Part shown: positions 38,257 to 47,189 of the stretch, piece by piece
Layout of the letters: each line of letters opens with the position of its first letter
Position numbering within the stretch: position 1 is the first letter of the stretch
Source: Pseudomonadota bacterium
Lineage (GTDB): Bacteria > Pseudomonadota > Gammaproteobacteria > Thiotrichales > Thiotrichaceae
DNA length: 64,000 bases
Assembly (NCBI GenBank): GCA_002747435.1
Contig: PDPH01000051.1
Span: 1 to 64,000, forward strand
Direction of reading: 5' to 3'
Notes under the pieces: generated by a model
What the model was told of the DNA's origin: nothing
Database searches by the model: none
What the model saw: only the letters and a program-made list of their open reading frames with translations
Made by a program: the position numbers and the translations under genes

Positions 38257-38290
38257 CACCTTAGCAATAAATACAGCAGGAAAGCACTTA

Positions 38291-38980
38291 ATGACCAAGG
38301 ATTATCAACAGGATGTGATCTGGTTACAAGGCGAACAGTCTTATATAGTTTGTGCCTACTTCACAGCGAATTATATTGAAGAAATTAAAAGCCTGCATCA
38401 ATCTCTGCAAGCATTACAAATTAATTACTTCTTACACCCTCACCCTGACTTAGGTTACTGGGAAAAGAACACACGCGCCAAACCTGATTTTATACTCCAA
38501 TGTTTGGAGCAATTTCCTGAGTATAATATTGCCTATACTGATGCAGACTCTGTATTTCGACAAAATCCTGTTTTGTTTGATTCTATTAATAAAGATATAG
38601 CTATTTTCAAAAGTCCTACTGACTCTGATTACTTTACACATAATTACCTCACTAGCACGATTTACTTTAAAAACAATGCAAATAGCCGAGCTTTACTAAA
38701 ACAATGGATTAATGAGCAGCATGCTGGTGCATTACAAGTTGATCAAGATAGCTTTGATATAGCTATTAAAAAGATAGCTGACTTGAGTGTTTATCACCTG
38801 CCTTTTAGCTATGTTAAAGTCTTTGATCAAAGCCAAGATATAGAACCTGTCATTGAACACTTTCAAGCTAGTCGTAAGCAAGTCAAGCTAAAAAACCACT
38901 TGCGACGTAATCGTAATCGCTTATTGGGTTCATTACTGCTAATTATACTCATTTGGGGCACTTACCACGTTATTGCTTAA
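38291..38980 (+). CDS. Glycosyltransferase-like protein with C-terminal membrane anchor
   Basis: 229 residues from the ATG at 38291 (AGGAAA upstream); a longer frame overlaps the GT25 gene and is less likely. NIAYTDADSVFRQNP carries the DxD motif and HNYLTSTIYFKNN the acceptor region of nucleotide-diphospho-sugar transferases. The end is basic (LRRNRNRLLG) followed by one membrane helix, so it is probably tethered to the inner membrane. More AT-rich than waaA, as are the next two genes. Confidence 0.7.
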   Translation: MTKDYQQDVIWLQGEQSYIVCAYFTANYIEEIKSLHQSLQALQINYFLHPHPDLGYWEKNTRAKPDFILQCLEQFPEYNIAYTDADSVFRQNPVLFDSINKDIAIFKSPTDSDYFTHNYLTSTIYFKNNANSRALLKQWINEQHAGALQVDQDSFDIAIKKIADLSVYHLPFSYVKVFDQSQDIEPVIEHFQASRKQVKLKNHLRRNRNRLLGSLLLIILIWGTYHVIA

Positions 38981-39021
38981 ATACTATTTATTTTATTTTA
39001 ACCTGAATAAACACACAGATC

Positions 39022-39846
39022 ATGAGCGGCTCAATTCATTTTACCCTGATTACACCGACTTTTAACCGACCCGAAGCTTTGGTCAACTGTTTGAAGTCTG
39101 TTTTCAAGCAAACTTACCCACACTGGGATATGATTGTTATCAATGATGGATCCAGCCAAAGCTACGCGCTAGCCGCTGATTACCTTAATCATTCGCGTCT
39201 TACTTATTTAGAACAAGATAGCAATCACGGTGTCAATGCAGCTCGTAATCGAGCCTTAAATTGGGTAAAAAACCAAGCTAATCATTATGTCTGCTTCTTG
39301 GATGACGATGAAACCTTAAAGCTCGATGCGCTAGAAACAGCATGCCGACTTATTATTGCAAAAAAAGTTCCTTGGTTAGTTTTACAATGTTATCTAAATA
39401 ATGATCGGCTAACCCACATGGCTCATGCTGGCAAAATGGATTACATCAATGATTATTTATATGGTAATAAACTAAAAAAAGATGCCACTCATTTTATTCA
39501 GGCTCCTTTAGCTTTGAGCTTTCGCTTCAATGACTGGGTTAAAAATGGTGAAGAGTGGACTTATTTTTCTGATCTCGCCAGCAAGTCGACACTTTGGGCT
39601 GAACCTGTTCCAGTTAAATACAACTTACACCAACCTACTGGGTTATTCTTAGGTAATATGTACAGCAAAAATTTATTAAAGCCGTTTATTATGAAGCTGT
39701 ACCGCCCTTACAAGGCCGTTAGCTTGCGCCCCTTGAATTTAAAAGCTTGGCTTGCTCTACTACAGCAAGTCTTAAAACTACCTTTTCGCTTACCACAGAT
39801 TGTAGTAAGAAGCTTGTTGCTGCGCTATAAAAGCTCAAGCGCATGA
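39022..39846 (+). CDS. Glycosyltransferase family 2 protein
   Basis: 274 residues. FTLITPTFNRPEALVNCLKS, IVINDGSSQ, NHGVNAARNRAL and CFLDDDE are the GT2 nucleotide-sugar and DxD motifs. Overlaps the next gene by ATGA. Confidence 0.88.
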   Translation: MSGSIHFTLITPTFNRPEALVNCLKSVFKQTYPHWDMIVINDGSSQSYALAADYLNHSRLTYLEQDSNHGVNAARNRALNWVKNQANHYVCFLDDDETLKLDALETACRLIIAKKVPWLVLQCYLNNDRLTHMAHAGKMDYINDYLYGNKLKKDATHFIQAPLALSFRFNDWVKNGEEWTYFSDLASKSTLWAEPVPVKYNLHQPTGLFLGNMYSKNLLKPFIMKLYRPYKAVSLRPLNLKAWLALLQQVLKLPFRLPQIVVRSLLLRYKSSSA

Positions 39847-40718
39847 AGCTTAAAACCTTGCTTTATAAATTCACACACTCACCAGCTACTTGGCATTATC
39901 TGGACTATGAGCCTGATATAAAACTTGACTGTGCCCAAGCAGCAGCACCTAGTATTATTTATCGCCAGCAGCAACGTATAGTAACTCGTCCGCTAGCTGA
40001 ACTCAGCCAGCTCTTTACAGGACAAACTGTTTTTTTGATAGGCACAGGCCCTTCCTTAAAAGAACAGGCTATAGAACGCTTGCAAGGACAAAAATTATTA
40101 TTCCTCAACGGCGCACTTACACTCAGCCAATCAGCAGGCCTACAAGCAACAGCCTTAATGATTGTTGATAAAGGTTTTATACAGCGCCATCCTCAATTTT
40201 TACCGCTGATTCCACTACAAACACCTTGCTTATTCACCTTAGGTGTCGTGCGTCAGTTATTAAACCAAGATATTCACTTTTTTGAGCATCGCCCCTTGTA
40301 TCTATTAGAAAAAGCCAGTAAGCCTTATGACCAAGCTGCCAAAAAAATACATCAGCTTGATCCTAAGGTTTTTATAAGAAAAGAAAATAGCGTTTTTAGC
40401 ACAGATATTAGCAAGGGTTTTGCAGAAGCTGGTACAGTTATGTATGTTGCTGCTCAATTAATGTATTACTACCAAGTCGCCCACATGACTTTAGTGGGCT
40501 TTGATCTTGGTAATGCAGATCAACCGCGCTTTTATGAAACCAAAGCGAATCAAGACAAAAGCGGCCTGCAAAAAGCACTATACCAAAGAATCATACCTGC
40601 TTTTTCCTTGCTAGCCGAAATGTGCAAACAAAAAAACATTGATATTAGCAATGCCTCTCACCTTAGCCAAATGCCTTACAGTATTATTCCTTTTAATGAT
40701 TGTTTAAAGCGCGCATAA
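39843..40718 (+). CDS. DUF115-like LPS-biosynthesis protein
   Basis: 291 residues. TVFLIGTGPSLKEQAIERL is a nucleotide-binding turn as in the DUF115/sialyltransferase-like group, and AEAGTVMYVAAQLMYY...HMTLVGFDLGNADQPRFYE is the second conserved block. Could be a Kdo- or sialic-acid-type transferase; WaaZ-like is possible but not established. Translationally coupled to the GT2 gene, last of the run. Confidence 0.6.
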   Translation: MKLKTLLYKFTHSPATWHYLDYEPDIKLDCAQAAAPSIIYRQQQRIVTRPLAELSQLFTGQTVFLIGTGPSLKEQAIERLQGQKLLFLNGALTLSQSAGLQATALMIVDKGFIQRHPQFLPLIPLQTPCLFTLGVVRQLLNQDIHFFEHRPLYLLEKASKPYDQAAKKIHQLDPKVFIRKENSVFSTDISKGFAEAGTVMYVAAQLMYYYQVAHMTLVGFDLGNADQPRFYETKANQDKSGLQKALYQRIIPAFSLLAEMCKQKNIDISNASHLSQMPYSIIPFNDCLKRA

Positions 40719-40753
40719 AGCTGTGCTGAATTGATCGCAAGTAGAAAACTCCC

Positions 40754-41041
40754 TTACTTCCCCGGGCACTGGAAGCATCCTTTATGTTTATGATGACGCC
40801 CCAAGGTTTCATCATCGTGGGCATGTGTTATAAGCAACGGTTTGTCAGCACATTCTGCCAAAGTAACACGATGAGTATGGGATTTACCGGAAGTATTCAT
40901 GATCCAACCACCATCGTCAATCATGCCGGGGATTTCAGAGAGTGGACGGCCAGGCGCATTGCTGCAAGCACTGAGTGATAGCATAACAACCACAAACAAG
41001 TTCACCGCAAACCATTTGATTAAATAGACGGATTTCAACAT
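40754..41041 (-). CDS. Small His-rich lipoprotein
   Basis: 95 residues. Lipobox LSACS after a 25-residue hydrophobic start. The mature part has many His and ends THAHDDETLGRHHKHKGCFQ, which suggests metal binding. Family not recognised. Confidence 0.7.
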   Translation of the reverse strand: MLKSVYLIKWFAVNLFVVVMLSLSACSNAPGRPLSEIPGMIDDGGWIMNTSGKSHTHRVTLAECADKPLLITHAHDDETLGRHHKHKGCFQCPGK

Positions 41042-41241
41042 AAGAGATTCCTGTTTATAAAAAGCGAATGTCCGAATTAGCAGATTTTGCCCTAGATAAG
41101 TTCCAAAAGTAAGCCCTGTGCTTATTTAGTTTTGTCCAGCTCACCAGACAAACCAGTAAAAAAATGAACAACACTAGTCAACAAGAGCAGAAGCATGTTA
41201 TAGATACAGTCGCAACAACCTTAATCATTGGAGGAAAAAAC

Positions 41242-41811
41242 ATGCATTTATTAAGCTATCATAAGACGCTACTGACATTATTGGCGGTACTGTTGATATG
41301 GCCGCTGGCTGGTCAAGCTGCTGACGCTTTCCCTGCCAAACAACACTTTGCGGGTAATGATTTGTTACTAAATGGCAAAGGCACTCGCACCAAACTTTTT
41401 TTTAATTTGTATAATGCTGGTCTGTACCTAAGCGCCAAGAATAACGATGCCAACAGCATTTTGGCCGATAACCAACCACAGGCCTTACGCTTGCAAATTA
41501 CTTCCGGGCAAATTACCAGTCAAAAAATGGAAGCCGCCGTGCGTGAAGGCTTCCAAAAATCAGCCGGTGCGAATCTAGCCAATCTACAAGCGCGTATTGA
41601 ACAATTGATTGCTGTTTTTAAAGAATCGGTTCAACAAGGCGATATTTATGACTTTGTCTATCGCCCACAAACCTTAGTGATTATTAAAAATGGACGCCAA
41701 GCTGCTGCGATTCCGGGTGTTGATTTCAAGCAGGCTTTTCTGGGCATTTGGTTGGGTAACCATCCAACACAGAGCAGCTTAAAAGCAGCTTTACTGGGGC
41801 AAGGCCGTTAA
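41242..41811 (+). CDS. Chalcone-isomerase-like exported protein
   Basis: 189 residues; GGAGG seven bases before the ATG at 41242 sets the start. A signal peptide ends near [28 protein letters not shown] and the closing [14 protein letters not shown] are the bacterial chalcone-isomerase-like family (lipid or fatty-acid binding rather than flavonoid chemistry). Probably periplasmic; substrate unknown. Confidence 0.87.
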   Translation: MHLLSYHKTLLTLLAVLLIWPLAGQAADAFPAKQHFAGNDLLLNGKGTRTKLFFNLYNAGLYLSAKNNDANSILADNQPQALRLQITSGQITSQKMEAAVREGFQKSAGANLANLQARIEQLIAVFKESVQQGDIYDFVYRPQTLVIIKNGRQAAAIPGVDFKQAFLGIWLGNHPTQSSLKAALLGQGR

Positions 41812-41852
41812 TTCTTGACACACAACACGCTCTTTTTATTCGTACTATTGTA

Positions 41853-42035
41853 ATGAGTAATCAGCCGCCACACACACCATCCGCTGTACGCTGCCGTGTC
41901 AAAATTTGCGGCATTACCTCTATCGAAGATGCGCTCATGGTGAGTGAGGCGGGTGTCGATGCCATTGGCTTGGTGTTTTACCCCAAAAGTCCACACAATG
42001 TCACCGTGAAACAAGCGGTGGCGATTAGTCAAATC
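41853..42035 (+). pseudogene. trpF 5' fragment (phosphoribosylanthranilate isomerase)
   Basis: The first ~60 codons match Trp[21 protein letters not shown], then [16 protein letters not shown] and VTVKQAVAI. The catalytic Cys of KICGIT is present, but the remaining ~145 residues with the catalytic Asp and phosphate site are gone. The reading frame runs on into unrelated sequence and stops at 42083. Inactive. Confidence 0.85.
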
Positions 42036-42040
42036 ATTAA

Positions 42041-42214
42041 GTACGAATGGCAGGCCATGACCAGTTACCCATTATTGCTTTAACAGCACACGCGATTAAC
42101 AGTGAGCGAGAGCGCTGCTTTGACATGGGTATGAATGACTTTTTTACCAAACCCTTCAAACTACAGGAGTTGGAAAAAGTCATTCTCAAGTGGATTAATC
42201 ATTCCAAATCATAG
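42041..42214 (+). pseudogene. Response-regulator receiver domain 3' fragment
   Basis: A frame different from the trpF one encodes [19 protein letters not shown], then MGMNDFFTKPFKLQELEK and a short end at TAG 42212-42214. This is the C-terminal half of a CheY-like domain as found at the end of hybrid histidine kinases; the phospho-Asp half is absent. Joined directly to the trpF fragment and overlapping the 3' end of the hemerythrin gene by 16 bases. Confidence 0.85.
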
Positions 42215-43167
42215 GGCAAACGTGTTGTCTCTATGGGTTTATCGAGAACTTCAGGTGTTTTCATTAACTCCAAATCACAGACTCCGGGATGTTGCTTAGG
42301 TACTTCGCCTTGAAAAATACTGACAGGAATGAGTACTAAGTGTTCCGTAGGTAAGTCCAGCACTTCTTTAAACCACTGCCGCCGCTCATTTTCTGGTTTT
42401 ACGCATAATAAAGCTTCCGTATTATGAAAAACGACACTGCCTTGCTGAGACTGCTCCGCCATTGTTACTAACAGGCTTGATAAAGGAATATGTTCTGCTT
42501 GTTCACGGTAGTTTTCCATAACTTGCTGTTGATAATTAAAAAAGCTAAAACCCAAGTGCTGAGCCAATTCCTTTACCAGTTCAGGCTGATAATGAGCAAA
42601 CAATACTAGGCTAACGCCTGACTGTTTGCGGTTTTGGATATAGGCTTGTACAGCATCCAGCCATGCTTGCCGATGTTGGTGGGTCGTGTTTTTTGTAACA
42701 GGCTGATAAGCCGCCACGTCAATAACAGGTTTGGGTTTAAGGGGAGCAAATTGTGCCACCGCCGCCATTTGTTCGCTTGTCAATAAATCTGGCAATGCAG
42801 GAAACAACTGCCCCTCCTCAACCAAGGTATGCTCCCGCAACACTCGGGCAAAATCCGCAATATCTTTTGCAGCACTCACCTCACAGACATTCTCAGCCAA
42901 GGTGCGCAATAAGCCATGTTCTTTACCTAAACGCATACATAAGGGCAAAAACTCTCGATGTTCCTGCACCAAAGGCATCAAAATGGTTTGTTCTTCATGC
43001 TGTAAATGCTGCTCCATTTCAGCCGTATTATACGCCTGAATTAAGCGTACCCCCTCAGCCAAAGCGGCACTATCACCGACTGTCAACAACTGTTCCAGAC
43101 GATCTGCAAAACGCAAGCAATCCGCATGCTCCTGTGAGAGTTGTTGCAAGAATAAGGGTTCAGACAT
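42199..43167 (-). CDS. Hemerythrin-domain protein with an extra C-terminal domain
   Basis: 322 residues from the ATG at 43167 (AGGAAAT upstream). Residues 1-130 are an HHE hemerythrin-like domain with metal ligands expected in QEHADCLRF, HLQHEEQTILMPL, KEHGLLR and REHTLVEEGQLFP. Residues ~150-322 form a second domain (SLVLFAHYQPELVKELAQHL, VVFHNTEALL, HLVLIPVSIFQ) that I do not recognise. Probably an oxygen, NO or iron sensor/repair protein. The stop overlaps a decayed gene on the other strand. Confidence 0.75.
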   Translation of the reverse strand: MSEPLFLQQLSQEHADCLRFADRLEQLLTVGDSAALAEGVRLIQAYNTAEMEQHLQHEEQTILMPLVQEHREFLPLCMRLGKEHGLLRTLAENVCEVSAAKDIADFARVLREHTLVEEGQLFPALPDLLTSEQMAAVAQFAPLKPKPVIDVAAYQPVTKNTTHQHRQAWLDAVQAYIQNRKQSGVSLVLFAHYQPELVKELAQHLGFSFFNYQQQVMENYREQAEHIPLSSLLVTMAEQSQQGSVVFHNTEALLCVKPENERRQWFKEVLDLPTEHLVLIPVSIFQGEVPKQHPGVCDLELMKTPEVLDKPIETTRLPYDLE

Positions 43168-43328
43168 GATATTTCCTTCCAATCACTAGCGAGTACCATA
43201 CTCAAACAACAAGGATAAACCTCTGAGTCAGTGATGCAATGATCTCAGTTGAGAAAACTTAAATAAAGCACAGCAAAACGGTAAACTGTGGACAGAAATA
43301 TCAATCACTAAATACTGCATAACAGGTG

Positions 43329-44816
43329 TTAAAAATTGACTGTAACAATGCCGCGATCTGGAATTGCTTCCAGCAGGGCATAAGCTTGTCCAGCATGTTG
43401 CACCACTTGTGCAGTGCGCGGTATACCTGCTTGCTGCACATTCACAGTACGGCCATTCCACCCGCTAGGTAAACGGACTTTGATCGTCATGGGGTGATCA
43501 AACCACAGGTCATTCATGTCATCTTTTAACTCAAAACGCAATTGATTGCTGGCAGTTTGGATATTTTCCAAACGTGCGGTGGCGAATTGCTGGCCGTATT
43601 GAGCAACCGCCATAAACTTGCCAACCCAAACATCATTTTTGCGCGTATTAAGGTGTGCCAGTATTTTGCGCACATCCTCTTTTTGCTGCTCGGTGTACAA
43701 GCCATGATAGTGAATGACGTACCATGTACGAAAATTTCGACTGTTGGAATCCAAAATGGAGTCAAAATAAGCCCAAGTTCTATTGGGATCAAAAAAGCCA
43801 TTACCCGCGCTAATAGAAGGCACTTTTAGATAATCAATCTTATCTACCGCACTTAGAGCACCATAAGCGTCACGTGCCGCTATATGTTGTCGGCTAGCTT
43901 CGAGGCGATTATTTTTAGTGCGATCGGTATTCAAACTGACACAGGGGGAACCAGTCTTATTGGTATTGAAACCGAAAGGGTAAGCCACCGTCAACATGCG
44001 CGCACCAGACAGATTTTGCTCAATCGTTGCTTTTGACTGCCGGTATTCACGGTAGGTATAAAACAGTGCGTCACATAAATGACTGTAGGTATGTGATTGC
44101 ACGTCATGCCCCTTATCCAATACTTTCTGCCAGTGTCCCCAGTGATCAAACTCGCTCCAACCAATCTGATTCACAATCACGAACCATGTCCAATTCCAGC
44201 CATATTGATCCGCAACACTCAGCCAAAAGTCATGATCCTGCACATGATTATCGTCAATCGTTAAACTAAACGCCGCCAACTTATCTTGTGGCCACATCGT
44301 AATGCTCGGTGTTGCTGTACTGTCTGGCCATTGCCGATCGACAACTTTAAAGCGTGAATGGTTTGTAGCCGGTAGATTTAATAATTGACCGGGGCGACTG
44401 ACCGGCAATCCTGCTGGCGGCACAAAGCTGTAATCCCCAGGCGAGCGGCTTGTGACGGGTGCCAGCGTACGTGCCATACGGGATGTGATAGGTACAGCAG
44501 CCGGAGAGGGAGCAGCAGATTCCAATGCAGCAGGAGCAGTAGGAGCAGCATAAGTCACTTCGCCTGTAGTAGCTCGCTCTTGATAGGCTTGCCGCTGCTG
44601 CTGTAAATACCAGAGACTCTCTGCTTCAGTTTGAATCGCTTGTTCTTCCGCAAGTGTCAGAGGATCTTTGGTCTGTGATGCTGTACTGGTGCTGCCCTCA
44701 GTACTAGCATCAGCTTGCGACTCAGTTTGTGTTTGCTCTGATGATTGCTCATTACAGGCTAATAATAGCCCCCCACACACTGCCAATAAGGCAATAAACT
44801 GAAAATATTTATTCAT
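43329..44816 (-). CDS. Polysaccharide-deacetylase-like lipoprotein
   Basis: 495 residues from the ATG at 44816 (AAGGA eight bases upstream). Lipobox LLLACNE. Residues ~20-130 are low-complexity (Q/E/T/A/P-rich). The NodB-like domain follows: FSLTIDDNHVQDHDFW supplies the Asp pair and DVQSHTYSHLC the His-x3-His metal site; RMLTVAYPFGFN is the third motif. The C-terminal ~100 residues look like a beta domain (TIKVRLPSGWNGRTVNV). Expected to deacetylate an extracellular polysaccharide, anchored to a membrane. Confidence 0.85.
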   Translation of the reverse strand: MNKYFQFIALLAVCGGLLLACNEQSSEQTQTESQADASTEGSTSTASQTKDPLTLAEEQAIQTEAESLWYLQQQRQAYQERATTGEVTYAAPTAPAALESAAPSPAAVPITSRMARTLAPVTSRSPGDYSFVPPAGLPVSRPGQLLNLPATNHSRFKVVDRQWPDSTATPSITMWPQDKLAAFSLTIDDNHVQDHDFWLSVADQYGWNWTWFVIVNQIGWSEFDHWGHWQKVLDKGHDVQSHTYSHLCDALFYTYREYRQSKATIEQNLSGARMLTVAYPFGFNTNKTGSPCVSLNTDRTKNNRLEASRQHIAARDAYGALSAVDKIDYLKVPSISAGNGFFDPNRTWAYFDSILDSNSRNFRTWYVIHYHGLYTEQQKEDVRKILAHLNTRKNDVWVGKFMAVAQYGQQFATARLENIQTASNQLRFELKDDMNDLWFDHPMTIKVRLPSGWNGRTVNVQQAGIPRTAQVVQHAGQAYALLEAIPDRGIVTVNF

Positions 44817-44931
44817 ATACAAAATCCTTTTAATTCATTCGAGCTTATCGTTAACAGAACTGCGGCACATACGGTAGATAGCAGCCACTTATTGTAGCCT
44901 ATGGAAAACGGTACGTGTTAACGGATGTAAA

Positions 44932-45399
44932 CTAACTGCTTGGAGCATCTTGATTTAGCGGCGAATAGGGCGCTAAGGGTAGCTGATTCAATTCATCAAC
45001 CAACTGACCATGCCAAGGCCATACCATATCCAGCTCAGAACTGCCCCAGAATCCGTAAAACTCATTAAAGGTAGAGTTAAATAAAAAGCGCAGACTGCCG
45101 CTACCATAACGGTCTGTCCAATCCGCCATTAAAGTATACTGGCCGTCCCAACGCAGATTGGACAATTGGCCAATGATTTCGCCTTTTTGGTCATCAAGCC
45201 GATAAGTTCCTTCAATCATGCCATCCGGTTCTTGATAAAATGCAGTAATGGCTAACACCATCTGATCACGAACAAACACACTACCACTGTAAGAACCAAT
45301 AATAGGTACAAAGCGATGTTGATTATTTAGCCCCTGCCACTCTATTGCTACCGCAGGCAGCACTAAAAAAAGGAGTATTGGCCCGCTTAAACGTCGCAT
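44932..45399 (-). CDS. Exported protein of unknown function
   Basis: 155 residues starting MRRLSGPILLFL; the ATG at 45411 touches GGAGG directly and cannot use it. A signal peptide ends near AVA/IEW. The mature part is beta-rich and aromatic (GSYSGSVFVRDQ, RYGSGSLRFLF, FNEFYGFWGSS). Family not recognised. The stop of the small frame upstream is four bases before this ATG, so translation may be coupled. Confidence 0.65.
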   Translation of the reverse strand: MRRLSGPILLFLVLPAVAIEWQGLNNQHRFVPIIGSYSGSVFVRDQMVLAITAFYQEPDGMIEGTYRLDDQKGEIIGQLSNLRWDGQYTLMADWTDRYGSGSLRFLFNSTFNEFYGFWGSSELDMVWPWHGQLVDELNQLPLAPYSPLNQDAPSS

Positions 45400-45403
45400 G
45401 ACT

Positions 45404-45571
45404 TTAACCATCCTCCATTAAGCAATGACACAAACAACGCGAAATATCTCCCACTTCGACTACATTGATAGCATGCTCCATCGGATACGCCCCCAAGCCA
45501 TGTAAGCAAACCACACTGGCATTAATAGGCTGACGGGTTTTCTTTTCCAAAGCAGGCAAATAATCTGACAT
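45404..45571 (-). pseudogene. Possible esterase 5' fragment
   Basis: 55 codons beginning MSDYLPALEKKTRQPINASV, then VCLHGLGAYP. This resembles the start of small carboxylesterases (ASVIWLHGLGADG), where HGLGA forms the oxyanion hole. The similarity ends there; the rest (VVEVGDISRCLCHCL) is unrelated and no Ser-containing elbow follows. Read as a decayed gene start; the gap up to 45822 holds nothing else that I can identify. Confidence 0.35.
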
Positions 45572-45822
45572 AGGGCACACTCACTGTATTGAAATAATGA
45601 AGGGATTTAATTACTGAGTATAGGCGCTTTGTTATCCACATCAAGCAATGCCATAACCCACGAGGCTGTCAAGCCAAAATTACAAAAAGCCCAGCAGCTA
45701 AAATACGATGTATAGCCTTATTTTCACGACTAAACAAACACCTTATCCGTACTTTTCATCATAAAATTAAGGCTCAGTAAAAACATCCCAATAAAAAAAT
45801 TAACGCCAATAGGTAATGACTC

Positions 45823-46977
45823 ATGTCAAAACCAAACAAACACAAGCAAAAAACAATCTGTCTCAACCTCATCGTTAAAAACGAGCGGCATGTTATTCAA
45901 CGGTGTTTAGATAGCGTCAAGCATCATATTGATTACTGGGTAATCAGTGATACTGGCTCAACAGATGGCACTCAGGATTTTATTCGAGATTACTTCGCCC
46001 AACACGGTATCCCTGGCGAACTGGTAGAACACGAATGGAAAAACTTTGGCCATAATCGCACCTTGGCGCTACAAGCCGCACGGGGTAAAGCCGACTATAT
46101 ACTATTTATGGATGCGGATGATCACTTGAGTTGGGACGGTGAGGCTGGCTTCAAAGACTTACAGGCTGATGCTTATTACCTATTAATACGTGATAACAAC
46201 GTGAAATACGCCAATCTCAAATTAGTACGCGGTGATCTTCCTTGGAAGTGGGAAGGCGTACTTCATGAATATGTCACGATTGATGACTATAGGCCACAAC
46301 TTGAAACCTATACAGCAACTAATTGCCTTATCCACTCCACTCGAGAGGGTGCACGTAATAATGATCCAGAGAAATACAAAAAAGATGCTGCCATTCTGGA
46401 GCAAGGACTTGTGGATGAGCCTGATAATGCTCGCTACCGCTTTTATCTAGCCCGCAGCTATCAGGATGCAGGCAAATTTGAACAAGCCATTGAACATTAT
46501 GAAAAAAGAATAGCTATGGGCGGGTGGTACGAAGAAGTTTATTATGCCATGTTTAGCATAGGGGTGTGTAAAGAACGCTTGCGCCATAATGGCTTGAGCA
46601 TTGTTAATGCTTATGTGCGTTCTTTTGATTATCGACCAGAACGTATTGAGGGTTTATGTGCAGCCATGCGTTGTTGTCGTGAGCAGGGTTATAACCACCT
46701 CGCGCTACAATTAGCCAAGCGCCTTAAAGCTATTCCCCAAACGCAAGACATCTTGTTTGTACATCACTTGGATTATATTTGGCGCTATGAGGATGAATAT
46801 TCCATCGCCTTAATCAACTGCGGTTATTACCAAGAAGGTATAGCTATAATCAAGCATCTGCTTGCCTTAGAAACCACTCCGGCTGAGCAACGCTCACGCA
46901 TGCAGTACAATATGAATTACGCTTACCAACAGTTAGCTCCTGAAGAACGCACATTGCTAAATAATGTAGCCGCCTAA
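45823..46977 (+). CDS. Glycosyltransferase family 2 with TPR-like C-terminus
   Basis: 384 residues. ICLNLIVKNERHVIQRCLDS, VISDTGSTDGTQDFI, GHNRTLALQAARGKADY and FMDADDH are GT2 motifs of the branch that contains SunS-like and WaaE-like enzymes. From about residue 200, ARYRFYLARSYQDAGKFEQA and following helices form TPR-like repeats. May modify protein or LPS; substrate not determined. Monocistronic. Confidence 0.85.
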   Translation: MSKPNKHKQKTICLNLIVKNERHVIQRCLDSVKHHIDYWVISDTGSTDGTQDFIRDYFAQHGIPGELVEHEWKNFGHNRTLALQAARGKADYILFMDADDHLSWDGEAGFKDLQADAYYLLIRDNNVKYANLKLVRGDLPWKWEGVLHEYVTIDDYRPQLETYTATNCLIHSTREGARNNDPEKYKKDAAILEQGLVDEPDNARYRFYLARSYQDAGKFEQAIEHYEKRIAMGGWYEEVYYAMFSIGVCKERLRHNGLSIVNAYVRSFDYRPERIEGLCAAMRCCREQGYNHLALQLAKRLKAIPQTQDILFVHHLDYIWRYEDEYSIALINCGYYQEGIAIIKHLLALETTPAEQRSRMQYNMNYAYQQLAPEERTLLNNVAA

Positions 46978-46980
46978 GGT

Positions 46981-47013
46981 AAAAAAAGGGACACACACTC
47001 AAGTCTGTCCCTT
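46981..47013 (-). terminator. Terminator of moaA
   Basis: AAGGGACA and TGTCCCTT close a 12-base loop; on the minus strand the stem is followed directly by a T-run, so it ends the moaA transcript about 180 bases after its stop. Confidence 0.6.
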
Positions 47014-47189
47014 CAAGCCTCAAAAAGTTGTACTAGCACCATAGTATTTAGTACAAGCACAGCATTCTTTCAATGCTTCTAACAAAAAAATAAATCAGTA
47101 TCAGTACGCACATGCTCTACCGACCGAAGCGGCAGGATCAGCGAAGACGGCCAAAAACAAACATCATTAGACACCACCCTAATCAAGCA

